A stretch of 64,000 nucleotides of DNA from Citrobacter koseri. GTDB taxonomy: Bacteria; Pseudomonadota; Gammaproteobacteria; Enterobacterales; Enterobacteriaceae. The DNA lies in the NCBI GenBank assembly GCA_900446925.1, contig UAVY01000009.1, positions 62,001 through 126,000 on the forward strand, in the 5' to 3' direction. Every line of letters begins with the position of its first letter. Positions within the stretch are counted from its first letter, which is position 1. The notes below the pieces were generated by a model, which saw only the letters and a list, made by a program, of their open reading frames with translations, searched no databases and was not told the DNA's origin. Shown piece by piece: positions 32,587-42,241 of the stretch. Position numbers and translations under genes: made by a program.

Positions 32587-33990
32587 TGGCTAATAACGAC
32601 ATTACATTTGTTCGCCCTGAGGTCAGGGCGGCGTTGCCCGTGTGGAAAAAAATTCGCGATGTTTGTAAGGGGGCGGACGCCGTTAAGGCTGACGGGAACG
32701 CGTATCTCCCGTATCTCGATCCCTCCGATAAATCATCACGGAACAAAAAACGCAACGAGGCGTACATTGAAAGAGCAGTTTTCTATGCGGTAACGGGAAA
32801 TACGAAAATCGGCCTGATGGGCCTTGCCTTTCGCAAAGACCCGACTCTGACCGCACCGGAAAAGCTCACCTACGTTCAGAACAATGCTGATGGTGCCGGG
32901 ACAAGTATCTACCAGCAGGCGCAGCAGGTGCTTGAAAATGTTCTTGGAGGCGGCCCGTGACGGGCTTTACGTTGATTACGCCAGCGCCAGTGATGAAGCC
33001 ATTATTCTCCGCTATCTGGCAGAGAACATCATCAACTGGCGCACGGAAAGGATTAACGGACGAGATCAACTGGTGCTGGTGGTGCTGCGCGAATGCATTG
33101 AAGAGCCTGACGGTTATGGATTTCAGGAACGCATCCAGTATCGTGAACTGGCGCTGGAGAACGGAAAATTCGTTTGCCGGGTCTGGCGCAGGTCTGGTGA
33201 TACGCAATCTGGGGCGTATGAAGTCAGCACCGAGTACTGGCCTAAGCCCAAAGGAGAAAACTACTGGGATGAAATCCCGTTCACCTTTGTTGGTGCGCAA
33301 AATAACGACCCGACAATTGATGAATCCCCACTTGCAGCGCTGACAGAAATCAATCTGGGTCATTACCGGAATTCCGCTGACTATGAGGACAGTGTGTTTT
33401 TCTGCGGTCAGGTGCAGCCAGTTATTACTGGTCTTGATACAAACTGGCGAGACTGGTTGCAAAAGGCTGGCATTAAAGTTGGTTCCAGAACGCCATTCTT
33501 ACTTCCGAAAGACGGAAGTTTCACCTACGCACAGGCGCAACCTAATACCCTCGCTAAAGAGGCAATGGACAGCAAGCGTAATTATATGGTGCAGCTCGGA
33601 GCCCGGTTAATTGAGCAGAATTCTGCTGTCAAAACAGCCACGCAGGCTACCGGAGAGCAGACGTCATCGACTTCTGTTCTGGGTATCTGCGCAGCGAACG
33701 TCACCGAAGCCTATGGTCGCGTTCTCGCGTGGTGCGCGCGCTATCTTGGTGTGAAAAATGAAACACCGACATTCGTTATCAGTCAGGAATTTATCGCCAG
33801 AGTGGCTGAGTCAGGGATCGTAACGGCTATTGTTGCGGCATGGCAGTCCGGCGCGATTCGTGATTCCGATATGGTACGTGCGTTGCAGAAACTGGACATC
33901 ATTGACCCCGCAGACAGTGTTGAAGATGTGATCGACACAATCCGCAATCAGGAGCCAACGTTGATCGGAGGCGGTAATGGCGACGGTTAA
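32586..33990 (+). CDS. Portal protein, DUF4055 type
   Basis: The corrected protein has 467 residues and forms the ring through which DNA enters the head. The family pattern is visible: ADGNAYLPYL, GLMGLAFRKDPTL, SIYQQAQQVLENVLEAARDG, LYVDYA, IPFTFVGAQNNDPTIDESPL and GARLIEQNSAVKTATQATGE. An extra G near 32950 breaks the frame. It overlaps the terminase stop by one base and the next gene by 14 bases. Confidence 0.82.
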
Positions 33991-35089
33991 CGAGCAACTG
34001 CGTGATGAATCAATCGCGCACGCTCTCTGGATTAGTCGTTACAGCACCGGCGTTGCCAACAGGATGGTGAAGCTGCTCAACGAAAGTGATGCTGAGCTGA
34101 CAGCGCGCCTGCTGGTGGCTATGGATGGGCTTGATGCAGACAGTTTCACTGTAACGCGCCTTCAGGCATTACTCGCCAGTGTCAGGGCAGTGAACCATCA
34201 GGCTATTCAGTCAATGCTGCAAGGGTTGTCCGCAGAACTGAACGATCTGGCACAGCATGAAGCTGGGTATCAGTTGAGCCTGTTTGATTCTCTGCTGCCT
34301 GATTTTGTGACCAACGTACATCCTCTGGTGGGCATCTCTCCTGACACGGTGTATGCCGCGGCGATGGCGAAACCCTTTCAGGGACGATTGCTCAGCGAAT
34401 GGGCGTCAAACCTCGAAGCGGATCGCCTCAACCGCATCAGCAATACAGTGCGACAGGGCTTTTTGCTGGGAGATACGACAGAGCAGATAGCGCGCAAGGT
34501 ACGCGGCCACGCTAACCGTGGATACCAGGATGGCGCGTTACAGATGAGTCGCGCCAATGCAGCCAGTATCGCGAAAACGGCGGTGGGCCATCTTGCGGCG
34601 ACGGCGCGTAACAGCTTCGCTGACGCCAATAACGACCTGATGAAGGGTAAGCAGTGGCTTTCCACTCTGGACAACAGAACGACGCATATATGCAGTATTC
34701 GCGATCGTCTGAAGTACACGCTGGATAACAAGCCAATCGGTCACAAGATTCCTTATTTGCAGGGGCCTGGAAAAATTCATTTCTGCTGCCGCTCTACTGA
34801 AACCTTCATCCTCAAATCGGCGAAAGAGCTGGGTATCGATGTTCGCGATATCCCGCCAGCGGAACGCGCCAGCATGGATGGCGTTGTACCGGGCGATACC
34901 AACTATCAGGAATGGTTCTCCCGCCAGTCGTTCGATCGCCAGAAGCAGATCGTTGGTGAGAAACGCGCGCGACTTATCCGTGATGGTGGTATGTCTCCTG
35001 ATGAGTTCTACACCGACAAGGGCGAATGGCTGACGCTGGCGCAGTTGCGTGAACGTGACGCGCAGGCATTCAGAGAGGCGGGTTTATGA
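33977..35089 (+). CDS. MuF-type minor head protein
   Basis: This intact 370-residue protein belongs to the phage Mu gpF/SPP1 gp7 head-morphogenesis group. The signature lies at about residues 190–275: RANAASIAKTAVGHLAATAR, LDNRTTHICSIRDRLKYTLD and KIHFCCRSTETF, with conserved His/Cys residues. Such proteins sit inside the prohead next to the portal and may enter the cell with DNA. Confidence 0.85.
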   Translation: MATVNEQLRDESIAHALWISRYSTGVANRMVKLLNESDAELTARLLVAMDGLDADSFTVTRLQALLASVRAVNHQAIQSMLQGLSAELNDLAQHEAGYQLSLFDSLLPDFVTNVHPLVGISPDTVYAAAMAKPFQGRLLSEWASNLEADRLNRISNTVRQGFLLGDTTEQIARKVRGHANRGYQDGALQMSRANAASIAKTAVGHLAATARNSFADANNDLMKGKQWLSTLDNRTTHICSIRDRLKYTLDNKPIGHKIPYLQGPGKIHFCCRSTETFILKSAKELGIDVRDIPPAERASMDGVVPGDTNYQEWFSRQSFDRQKQIVGEKRARLIRDGGMSPDEFYTDKGEWLTLAQLRERDAQAFREAGL

Positions 35090-35241
35090 AACTAACATTA
35101 ATTAACCGGCTGAAATTGTGCTGGGAAATACTAACGGTAAAAAGCGGGCATGCGCACATCGCGCAAGAGAAGCAACTCTCTACATTTCAGCGCGGATACC
35201 GTGCTGATTTAAAAGACGGATGTGTTAACGATTCGCACTGA
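35086..35241 (+). CDS. 51-residue protein of unknown function
   Basis: MKLTLINRLKLCWEILTVKS … KDGCVNDSH begins at an ATG overlapping the previous TGA (ATGA). It is basic and followed by a terminator. Translational coupling supports a real gene; no function known. Confidence 0.5.
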   Translation: MKLTLINRLKLCWEILTVKSGHAHIAQEKQLSTFQRGYRADLKDGCVNDSH

Positions 35242-35283
35242 GTTAACGAAACCACTCCTTATCTTCAATCAAACTCACAACAG

Positions 35284-35308
35284 GCTGCCTCCGGGCGGCC
35301 TTTTTTAT
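35284..35308 (+). terminator. Terminator before the scaffold gene
   Basis: GGCTGCCTCCGGGCGGCCTTTTTTA is a GC stem with a T-run. It splits the late operon, so Q-modified polymerase would be needed to pass it. Confidence 0.75.
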
Positions 35309-35345
35309 TGGGCCAGGCCCACACTGAATATCCCAAGGGGACAAT

Positions 35346-36138
35346 ATGCTTATTCGTAACATGCTCATCAAATATTATTCGGCGGCTGGTGGTGAAGGCG
35401 GTGAAGGTGGTGGTGGCGGCGGTGAAGGTGGCGCACCAGAAATTACGCCGGAAATTCAGAAGCTTATTGATGAGCAGGTATCGGCTCAGGTGTCAGGGCT
35501 GAAAAACAAAAATACGGAGTTGCTCGGAAAGCTCAAGGAGTCAACCGAGTCCCTCAAACGTTTTGATGGTATCGACCCTGACGCTGTACGCGGCATCCTT
35601 AAGCGTTTTTCCGACGATGAAGAAGCAAAGCTGATCGCTGACGGAAAAATTGATGAGGTGCTGAACAAACGTACTGAGCGTTTACGCGCTGACGTTGATA
35701 AGCAAATCAAGGCCGCTAACGAGCGTGCGGATAAAGCCGAAGCGTTCTCAAACAAATTCCGGGATCGGGTCCTGGCTGATGCAATTCGCGCGGCGGCTTC
35801 AACTGTCGGCGCACTGCCTGAAGCGTCCGACGACCTGATCCTCCGTGCCAAAGGCACATTCCAGCTCAACGACGAAGGCGAGGCCGTAGCTGTTGATGCA
35901 AACGGTGATGTTCTGTTCGGCAAAGACGGTAAGACCCCGTTAAGCCCTGCTGAGTGGGCGGAATCCCTGAAAGAATCCCGCGCCCGCACCTGTTCCCCCC
36001 GCGCTGAAGGCACGGATGCAGGTGGTCATAAGCAGCCAGGGAAGCGGCGCTCTTAAACGCTCTGAAATGACATCGGCCGATAAAACAGCCTACATCCGTA
36101 AACACGGACAACAGGCCTTCCTCAGGTTACCAAAGTAA
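35346..36138 (+). CDS. Putative capsid scaffolding protein
   Basis: The corrected protein is 263 residues. It starts MLIRNMLIKYYSAAGGEGGE with a long Gly/Glu run, then a coiled coil (KNKNTELLGKLKESTESLKR … KRTERLRADVDKQIKAANER) and a basic end (MTSADKTAYIRKHGQQAFLR). Long helices before the major capsid gene are typical for scaffolds. One extra A near 36042 hides the true C-terminus; a C-rich patch at 35985–36001 may hold compensating errors. Confidence 0.7.
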
Positions 36139-36147
36139 GGAACAACA

Positions 36148-37096
36148 ATGGCTACGACCGTTAATACTGATCTGATTATTTATGACGATCTCGCGCAAAC
36201 TGCGTTTCTGGAGCGCCGTCAGGATAATCTGGATGTTTTTAACCAGGCGTCTAATGGTGCAATCATTCTCGATAACGAACTGATCGAAGGTGATTTTCCG
36301 TAAGCGCGCTTTCTATAAAGTCGGCGGTTCTATCGAGGCGCGTGACGTTAACTCTACTGATCCGGTAACGGGTAAAAAAATCGGTGCGGGTGAGTCCGTC
36401 AGCGTAAAAGCGCCGTGGAAATATGGCCCGTACGAAACTACGGAAGAAGCGTTCAAGCGTCGTGGACGTGATGTGAGCGAGTTTTCTGAGGTGATCGGTG
36501 TCGATGTGGCTGATGCCACGCTGGAAGGCTATATCAAATACGCACTTCAGGGGCTGATTGCTGCTATTGGCGCTAACGCTGATATGGTCGTGACTGCGGA
36601 TATTGCCACTGATGGCAAGAAAACGCTGACTCGCGGCCTGCGCACCTACGGCGATAAGTTCAACCGCGTTTCCCTGTTCGTCATGCACTCCACTACCTAC
36701 TTCGATATTGTTGATCAGGCTATCGACAACAAAATCTACGAAGAAGCGGGCGTGGTCGTGTACGGCGGCCAGCCAGGTACGCTGGGTAAACCGGTTCTGG
36801 TGACCGATACGATGCCTGTTGATGCAATTCTGGGGCTGGTGGCCGGTGCTGTATCAGTAACTGAGTCTCAGGCGCCGGGGTTCCGCTCCTATGACATCAA
36901 CGACCAGGAAAACCTCGCGATCGGCTATCGTGCTGAAGGTACGGTGAACGTCGAACTGCTGGGGTACAGCTGGGACACCACCAAAGGCGAAAACCCGGAC
37001 CTTACCGCCATTGGTACGCAGGGGAACTGGAAGAAACACTTCACCAGCAACAAATCCACTGCGGGGGTTTTGATTCAGCTCGGCGGCGGCAGCTAA
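36148..37096 (+). CDS. Major capsid protein
   Basis: The corrected 315-residue protein starts MATTVNTDLIIYDDLAQTAF and continues RQDNLDVFNQASNGAIILDN. It has the coat-protein features FVMHSTTYFDIVDQAIDNKI, GVVVYGGQPGTLGKPVLVTD and a final immunoglobulin-free beta segment. Position after the scaffold and before a terminator supports the call. T4 instead of T3 near 36295–36298 breaks the frame after the first 50 residues. AAGGAAC precedes the ATG. Confidence 0.82.
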
Positions 37097-37098
37097 TC

Positions 37099-37124
37099 AC
37101 CAGGGGCTTCGGCCCCTTTTTTAT
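37099..37124 (+). terminator. Terminator after the capsid gene
   Basis: CCAGGGGCTTCGGCCCCTTTTTTA is a strong hairpin with a T-run. A 125-base leader with further inverted sequences follows before the next start. Confidence 0.8.
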
Positions 37125-37249
37125 TGCGCACCCACCGCGCCTGACAAACGAGAGTCTTTCAGAAAGTGAGTCTGAGAACGCCGTACAGGTGGCGACCTCT
37201 CTCGGGCTGCGTTCTGGTGGACAGGCTCACTTTTTAAAAGGAAACGCAG

Positions 37250-37453
37250 ATGAAATACCAGATAGCGAAGTTATACCGTGGAGACCATTTCCTTGGTTAC
37301 GGTATCGCCGTAGATGGTCAGCTACTGGATGGACAGGCCTCGACCAGCATTAACACCGAAATAACTTCTTTGCCAACGGCCACAGTGGTTTTTAACCTCA
37401 ATAAAGACCACGCCGAAAATCAAATCACCATTGACCTTGACGAGAAGGTATAA
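37250..37453 (+). CDS. 67-residue protein of unknown function
   Basis: MKYQIAKLYRGDHFLGYGIA … NQITIDLDEKV is a small beta-rich protein with a good AAAGGAAACG site. It lies between the capsid gene and the glycosyltransferase, 3 bases from the latter. Unknown function. Confidence 0.6.
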   Translation: MKYQIAKLYRGDHFLGYGIAVDGQLLDGQASTSINTEITSLPTATVVFNLNKDHAENQITIDLDEKV

Positions 37454-37456
37454 GCA

Positions 37457-38918
37457 ATGGATGTCATTGTTGGTGGGGTTCCTTATGTCCGCGCCGATAG
37501 CGTTTCCCATAATAAAATTGGAATCGCGATAACCACTCACAACAGGCCGGATGTCCTTGTAAAATCACTTGAGCAACATCGAAAATATTTACCTCCCGGT
37601 GCGGTCGTGTTCGTCATTGATGATGGTTCAAATCCGCCAGCAGCAGTTCCGGGTTGGTGTAATTTAATCCGGCACGATAATTCAAAAGGCATTGTTGCTT
37701 CGAAGAACGCCAGCCTTGAATGCCTTATGGACTCAGGATGCGAACATTTATTTTTGTGGGATGACGATGCGTATGCCATCGCCGACAACTGGCACGTTCC
37801 TTACGTCGAATCACCTGAGCCGCATCTTGCGTATCAGTTCCTCGACCTTGCAGGACCGCACAAGCTTAACGATCTTGCTGTGCTTTATAGCGACGATAAG
37901 CATGTGGCGTACACGGGGCAGCGTGGCGTGATGCTGTATTACCACCGCAGCGCTATCGAGCATGTCGGTGGCTTCGACTGGGTTTACGGGCGCGGCATGT
38001 ACGAACACAGCGACCTTGCCATGCGCATCCATAACGCTGGACTGACTACCTGGGCTTATGCTGATGTAACTGGCTCCGAAAAGCTGATTCATTCGCTCGA
38101 TGAACATGAAGCCGTAGACCGTTCAGTGCCAACGGCAGACAGGAAAGCGCTGGTGGAACGTAATGTAAAAAATCCACAACGAGCGTCGCGATACGGGTTA
38201 TACCGGCTATGTCGAATACCGGCGCCAGCGCGACGTTGTGATCACAACATTACTGACGAGCCAACCGGACCCGCAGCGCGGTAGCAGAATGCAGCCTGAC
38301 CCGGCGGAGCTGACCACCTGGGCTAAATCAATCCGGGGTGCCGATGCCGTAGTACTGGCCGACCAGCTAACCTCCGCTCCCGATGGCGCTCAACTGGTGA
38401 CAGTTCCAGATGTCGCAATGAACGTCTACTTCCGGCGCTGGCTGCATATCTGGCAGCACCTGCGCGATCATCCTGAATACCGGTTCGTCTGGTGTACCGA
38501 TGGTACTGATGTCGAAATGCTTTGTGCGCCGTGGGATGAGATGGAACCAGGCAAGGTTTATGTCGGCTCCGAACCAAAAACTTATGCTGATACATGGGCG
38601 AAACAGAATCACCCGGAACGCATCTATCAGGAGTTTATCGAACAGCACCGCAACGATGTGATGCTTAACGCCGGGCTGCTGGGCGGTACGCGCGCAGATG
38701 TAATGGCGTTCGCTCACGGCATCATCCGCCTTTACTACCGGATTGAGAGCTACCGATTCTGGAAGAAAGAGCAGGCTGGCGCCGCAGTCGGGGACATGCT
38801 TGCGTTCGGCATTGTGGCGAAGTCTTTCGGCGATCGGATAGTAACAGGCCCGCGCATCCACACCGTGTTCAAGTCTGATGGTGTCGGTAAGGAGTACGCC
38901 TTTTGGAAACACAAGTGA
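37457..38918 (+). CDS. Two-domain glycosyltransferase-like protein in the capsid module
   Basis: The corrected protein has 486 residues. The N-terminal domain is a GT-A fold of family 2 type: IGIAITTHNRPDVLVKSLEQ, VFVIDDGSNPP, SKGIVASKNASLECL and the metal-binding HLFLWDDDAYAI, then GGFDWVYGRGMYEHSDLAMR. The C-terminal half (VVLADQLTSAP, EYRFVWCTDGTDVEMLCAPW, DVMLNAGLLGGTRADVMAF) looks like a second GT-A-related domain. A6 instead of A5 near 38168 splits the two in the raw sequence. It sits between capsid and connector genes, so it may glycosylate virion proteins. Confidence 0.75.
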
Positions 38919-39500
38919 AGTTTGTGGTGGTCGGGCATCACTCAAGAGAACCTCAGGCGCGAGCACTGGCTTACCAAATCGGACCAACTGCTCACGTCAT
39001 GATCGACCCAGATAACCACGGCGCTAACTGGAATCATCGCCGCGCGCTTGAATGGGCTGCCGGGCAATCCTGCCGGGTTGTAGTGCTGGAAGATGACGCG
39101 ATGCCTGTTGCTGGTTTCACTGATCTGGTGGGTGAGTGGCTTAACCGCTTCCCTGATTCACTGGTGAGCTTTTACCTGGGCACTGGCCCGACCACCTCAG
39201 TACCAGATGCAGATAGCCGAACGACTGATAGTGTCCGATAAGACGCAGGCCGACCACATCACGCTACCACGACTGATTCACGGCGTCTGTTATAGCGTGC
39301 CGCCACATCATATTGAACGGGTTCTGGCGTGTTGGGACAGCCATAAGGCTGCTGATTATGCAGTAGGTGACGCATATGGTTGCCCTGTGGTCTATCCGTG
39401 TTACTCGCTGGTGGATCATGCCGACGGTGAATCGGTAGAGCGTCATCCAGACAGAACACCGCGCACAGAGCGCCGCCGGGCGTGGAGATTATCTCAATGA
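38903..39500 (+). CDS. Second glycosyltransferase-like protein
   Basis: The corrected 198-residue protein starts METQVKFVVVGHHSREPQAR and contains GANWNHRRALEWAAGQSCRV and VVVLEDDAMPVAGF, a DxD-like acidic motif in a GT-A-type context, then LPRLIHGVCYSVPPHHIERV. CCC instead of CC near 39190 breaks the frame; 598 minus 1 is 199 codons. It overlaps the end of the preceding glycosyltransferase gene, so the two are coupled. Confidence 0.65.
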
Positions 39501-39892
39501 CAACCTATATAACCGTCGCTGATGTTGACCAGTTGCTTGGTGAAAACTGGACTGAGCCAGATAAAAAAGCAAAAGCGGTTCTGATGGCTAATGCCTGGAT
39601 GACAAGCCTCAATCTTCAGGATATCGACCTCAATAATATTCCTGATGATGTAAAACAGGCTGGCGCATACGCAGCTTCCGTCGCGGCTGTTGGAAACCTT
39701 TACCAACAGAAAACCAGTTCTGGCGTCGTTACGAGTGAGTCAGTTACAGCGGATGGAGTGAGTGTATCTGAATCGTATGCTGAATTATCGGTAGACAGTT
39801 CATCACTTCTTGACCCTGATCTTCAACTGGCGCTGGCATTGCTGGGCCCGTGGCGGCTGAGTCCTTTTCAAACGTACTTTGTGAGGGCTTGA
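39497..39892 (+). CDS. Head–tail connector protein (gp6-like)
   Basis: This 131-residue protein starts MTTYITVADVDQLLGENWTE, overlapping the previous stop. The DVDQLLG…DKKAKAVLMANAWMTSL helical start and the VKQAGAYAASVAAVGNLYQQ region fit the small helical head-completion proteins that follow the capsid gene. Assigned mainly by position and fold pattern. Confidence 0.6.
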   Translation: MTTYITVADVDQLLGENWTEPDKKAKAVLMANAWMTSLNLQDIDLNNIPDDVKQAGAYAASVAAVGNLYQQKTSSGVVTSESVTADGVSVSESYAELSVDSSSLLDPDLQLALALLGPWRLSPFQTYFVRA

Positions 39893-39893
39893 T

Positions 39894-40094
39894 ATGGGCG
39901 AAGTAGTCAACATTGAACCGCGCAAGCCGCATGTTTGCTTACAGACTTCTGACGGCAATGTGCATGCCATTCCGGTATCCCTTATGCGAGCGATCGCTGA
40001 TGGGAAAATGTCGCCAGATGACATTGCTGACAGGGACCAGGTGGTCAGGGCGATTATCGCTGAGTGGTTGAGGCTGATTCATGGGGATTCGTGA
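39894..40094 (+). CDS. 66-residue phage structural-module protein
   Basis: MGEVVNIEPRKPHVCLQTSD … EWLRLIHGDS is small and mixed alpha/beta. Its end overlaps the next start by 14 bases. No family recognised. Confidence 0.55.
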   Translation: MGEVVNIEPRKPHVCLQTSDGNVHAIPVSLMRAIADGKMSPDDIADRDQVVRAIIAEWLRLIHGDS

Positions 40095-40463
40095 AAAATT
40101 ACAGTCGAAGGTCGCAAAGGCCTTTGATACCAAGCTGGCGGATGCTGTCAACGACTTCACCGGCTCATATGTCATCCAAACTGGATGGGACCCGGTAACT
40201 GAAACTGGGGCGAAACTACCGTGACCTACACCGGGCGTGGGGTTCTGTCGAAATACAGCCTCAATCGCATTGACGGCGTCAACATCCTGCATGGTGATCT
40301 GAAATTAACCGCGCTGACGAATGAAGTTACTGATGACCCCAAAGTCGATCACATCATCACTGCACCAGATCTGATTACCGGAGAACAGCAGCACTACAAG
40401 GTCATTACGGCAGGAACCGATCCGGCGAAAGCAACATATTCCATTCAGTTACGGAGGGTGTGA
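40081..40463 (+). CDS. Head-closure or head–tail joining protein
   Basis: The corrected 127-residue protein starts MGIREKLQSKVAKAFDTKLA and continues through TVTYTGRGVLSKYSLNRIDG to HYKVITAGTDPAKATYSIQL. The beta-rich second half with a KVITAGTDPA ending is typical of head-closure proteins. One G is missing in the G-run near 40207–40210 (383 plus 1 is 128 codons). Position between connector and tail-completion genes supports the role. Confidence 0.6.
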
Positions 40464-40464
40464 T

Positions 40465-40845
40465 ATGGCGAACGGGTGGAGTATCGACCCCTCTGTTTTT
40501 ATGAATCAGGTTGAGGAGAACGTTGGTAAAAAATTGCGTTTTATCTCGCTTCAGTTGCTGAATGAAATTGTCTCTCGCTCTCCGGTCGATACCGGGCGTT
40601 TCCGTGCGAATAATCAGGTGAGTATCGGCTCTCCTGAATACGGCACCACCGATACAACAGATAAAAATGGATCGGCGACTTTGCAGCAAGGCAGCGCTGT
40701 TATAGCGCAGGGAAAACCTTATTCAGTCATCTACATTCAGAATAACCTCCCATACGCGGAACCTCTGGAAAATGGTCACTCGCAGCAGGCTCCGGCGGGT
40801 ATCTACGCTGTCTCATTCCACGGTGTAACACAGGCCTACAAATGA
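40465..40845 (+). CDS. Tail completion protein, HK97 gp10-like
   Basis: This 126-residue protein has the gp10-type pattern LNEIVSRSPVDTGRFRANNQ, then YSVIYIQNNLPYAEPLENGH. Such proteins help attach the tail to the head. Intact; it overlaps the next gene by 4 bases. Confidence 0.72.
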   Translation: MANGWSIDPSVFMNQVEENVGKKLRFISLQLLNEIVSRSPVDTGRFRANNQVSIGSPEYGTTDTTDKNGSATLQQGSAVIAQGKPYSVIYIQNNLPYAEPLENGHSQQAPAGIYAVSFHGVTQAYK

Positions 40846-41234
40846 CCCTCACAGAAATTCGTAATGCTGTCATCACCCGAATGACGGCGCAGACGGCTAT
40901 TGCCTCTGATGCTGTGGATTATCCCAACGGACCAGTATTTGACCCAAGCGGTCGCGATATCTGGGCTCGCTTTACCAATATTTCCGGACTGGCCGGCGCG
41001 AATGAAATCGGTGCAGGACCCGTCGTTCAACGCACCGGGGTATTGATTATTCAGATCTTCGTCCCTGTTGGTTCTGGCTCTCTGCTTATCACTCAAACAG
41101 CAGACAAACTCCGCGAGCTTTTCGAATTCCAGAATGATGGAAAACTCAGTTATTTCGCCGTTTCCGCTGTTCCTGCTGGTGAAACAGATGGCTGGTCTCA
41201 GCTCAATCTACAAATTCCTTACCGCGCTCTGTAG
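40842..41234 (+). CDS. Tail terminator-like protein
   Basis: This 130-residue protein (MTLTEIRNAVITRMTAQTAI … LNLQIPYRAL) resembles gpU/DUF4128-type tail terminators, which stop tail-tube growth. Evidence is its order between the gp10-like and tail-tube genes and the mixed alpha/beta layout with VVQRTGVLIIQIFVPVG and DKLRELFEFQNDGKLSYFAV. Confidence 0.65.
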   Translation: MTLTEIRNAVITRMTAQTAIASDAVDYPNGPVFDPSGRDIWARFTNISGLAGANEIGAGPVVQRTGVLIIQIFVPVGSGSLLITQTADKLRELFEFQNDGKLSYFAVSAVPAGETDGWSQLNLQIPYRAL

Positions 41235-41260
41235 CGCTTAACTTCGATGGAGGTGACCGC

Positions 41261-42181
41261 ATGTCGAGCGGCGCTAAGGTACTCTCGGCCTTTATACGGG
41301 AAACTACGGTAGGTGTAACTCCGGCAGGAGCGTGGAGTCTGATAAAGCGCTCCGCGTGGGGGGTGAAACCGACCCAAAACACAAATGACAATGACGAAAT
41401 CGGTGGCACCCGCATGGCGCAGGGTATGTCGATGGGCACCGTTGATGTCGGTGGCGATGTGGCGACGAAGTTTCGCTGGGGACAGCATGATGCGTTTCTG
41501 GCGTCCTGCTTCGGTGCTGACTGGGTTGGCGATAGCCTGACGATGGGTAATGAACGTATCACGTTCTCACTCGCAACGTATGCTTCCGATGTTGGTATCG
41601 CCTCTATCGTTCGCGGCGCGCAGGTAAGCGTGTTCCAGTTGGAGGTTCCTAACGACGGTGATGTTACCGCGACGATCACTTTCGCCGGGCTGGGCTGGGA
41701 TTCGAAAGCTGATGACACCAGTTATATCGAAGGAACACCTGCGGATAACTCTGGCGAGCTGCGTTACTCGTTCAAAGAGGTCACGGCAATCAACCTGAAC
41801 GGCATCGACGGCGGTGATGGTTTCTGTATCGACACCTTCAACATCCAGTTCGACAACAACGTTCAGACCCAGCGTTGTATCGGCACCGGCTCACCATATG
41901 CCGGGGCCAATATTCCGACTACGTTCACGCCGTCAGGTTCAATCACATTATCCTGGTCTAAAGCTGCGTGGGAGGTTTGGAGCAAAACACTGACCGGGGC
42001 GACGGTGCCGTTTAGCTTCACCCTGGCGAACGACGAAGGGCAGTACACTTTCAACTTCCCGAAAGTACAGGTCGCAGGCGACTGGCCGGATGGGGGCAAT
42101 ACCGACATTATCCAGGTTCAACTCGATATCACTGCGGCAGACGAGTCACCGACCATTACCCGCACAGCTGCGGGCAGTTAA
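41261..42181 (+). CDS. Major tail tube protein
   Basis: This intact 306-residue protein starts MSSGAKVLSAFIRETTVGVT with ATGGAGGTGA upstream. The pattern WGVKPTQNTNDNDEIGGTRM … VDVGGDVATKFRW, and a second repeat with FNIQFDNNVQTQRCIGTGSP, is typical of long-tailed phage tube proteins built from related beta-barrels. It precedes the chaperone and tape-measure genes. Confidence 0.82.
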   Translation: MSSGAKVLSAFIRETTVGVTPAGAWSLIKRSAWGVKPTQNTNDNDEIGGTRMAQGMSMGTVDVGGDVATKFRWGQHDAFLASCFGADWVGDSLTMGNERITFSLATYASDVGIASIVRGAQVSVFQLEVPNDGDVTATITFAGLGWDSKADDTSYIEGTPADNSGELRYSFKEVTAINLNGIDGGDGFCIDTFNIQFDNNVQTQRCIGTGSPYAGANIPTTFTPSGSITLSWSKAAWEVWSKTLTGATVPFSFTLANDEGQYTFNFPKVQVAGDWPDGGNTDIIQVQLDITAADESPTITRTAAGS

Positions 42182-42187
42182 TTTCCC

Positions 42188-42227
42188 TTGCCCGTTCCGC
42201 TCTGCATGGCGGCGCGGGCTTTTTTCA
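42188..42227 (+). terminator. Hairpin after the tail tube gene
   Basis: GCCCG (42191–42195) pairs with CGGGC (about 42215–42219) and is followed by TTTTTT. It may reduce downstream expression after the highly expressed tube gene. Confidence 0.5.
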
Positions 42228-42241
42228 TGCAGGAGTTTCGA

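Noticed and set aside
35486..36013. 175-codon minus-strand frame inside the scaffold gene
   Set aside because: Ser/Arg-rich translation typical of the antisense of a charged coiled-coil gene.
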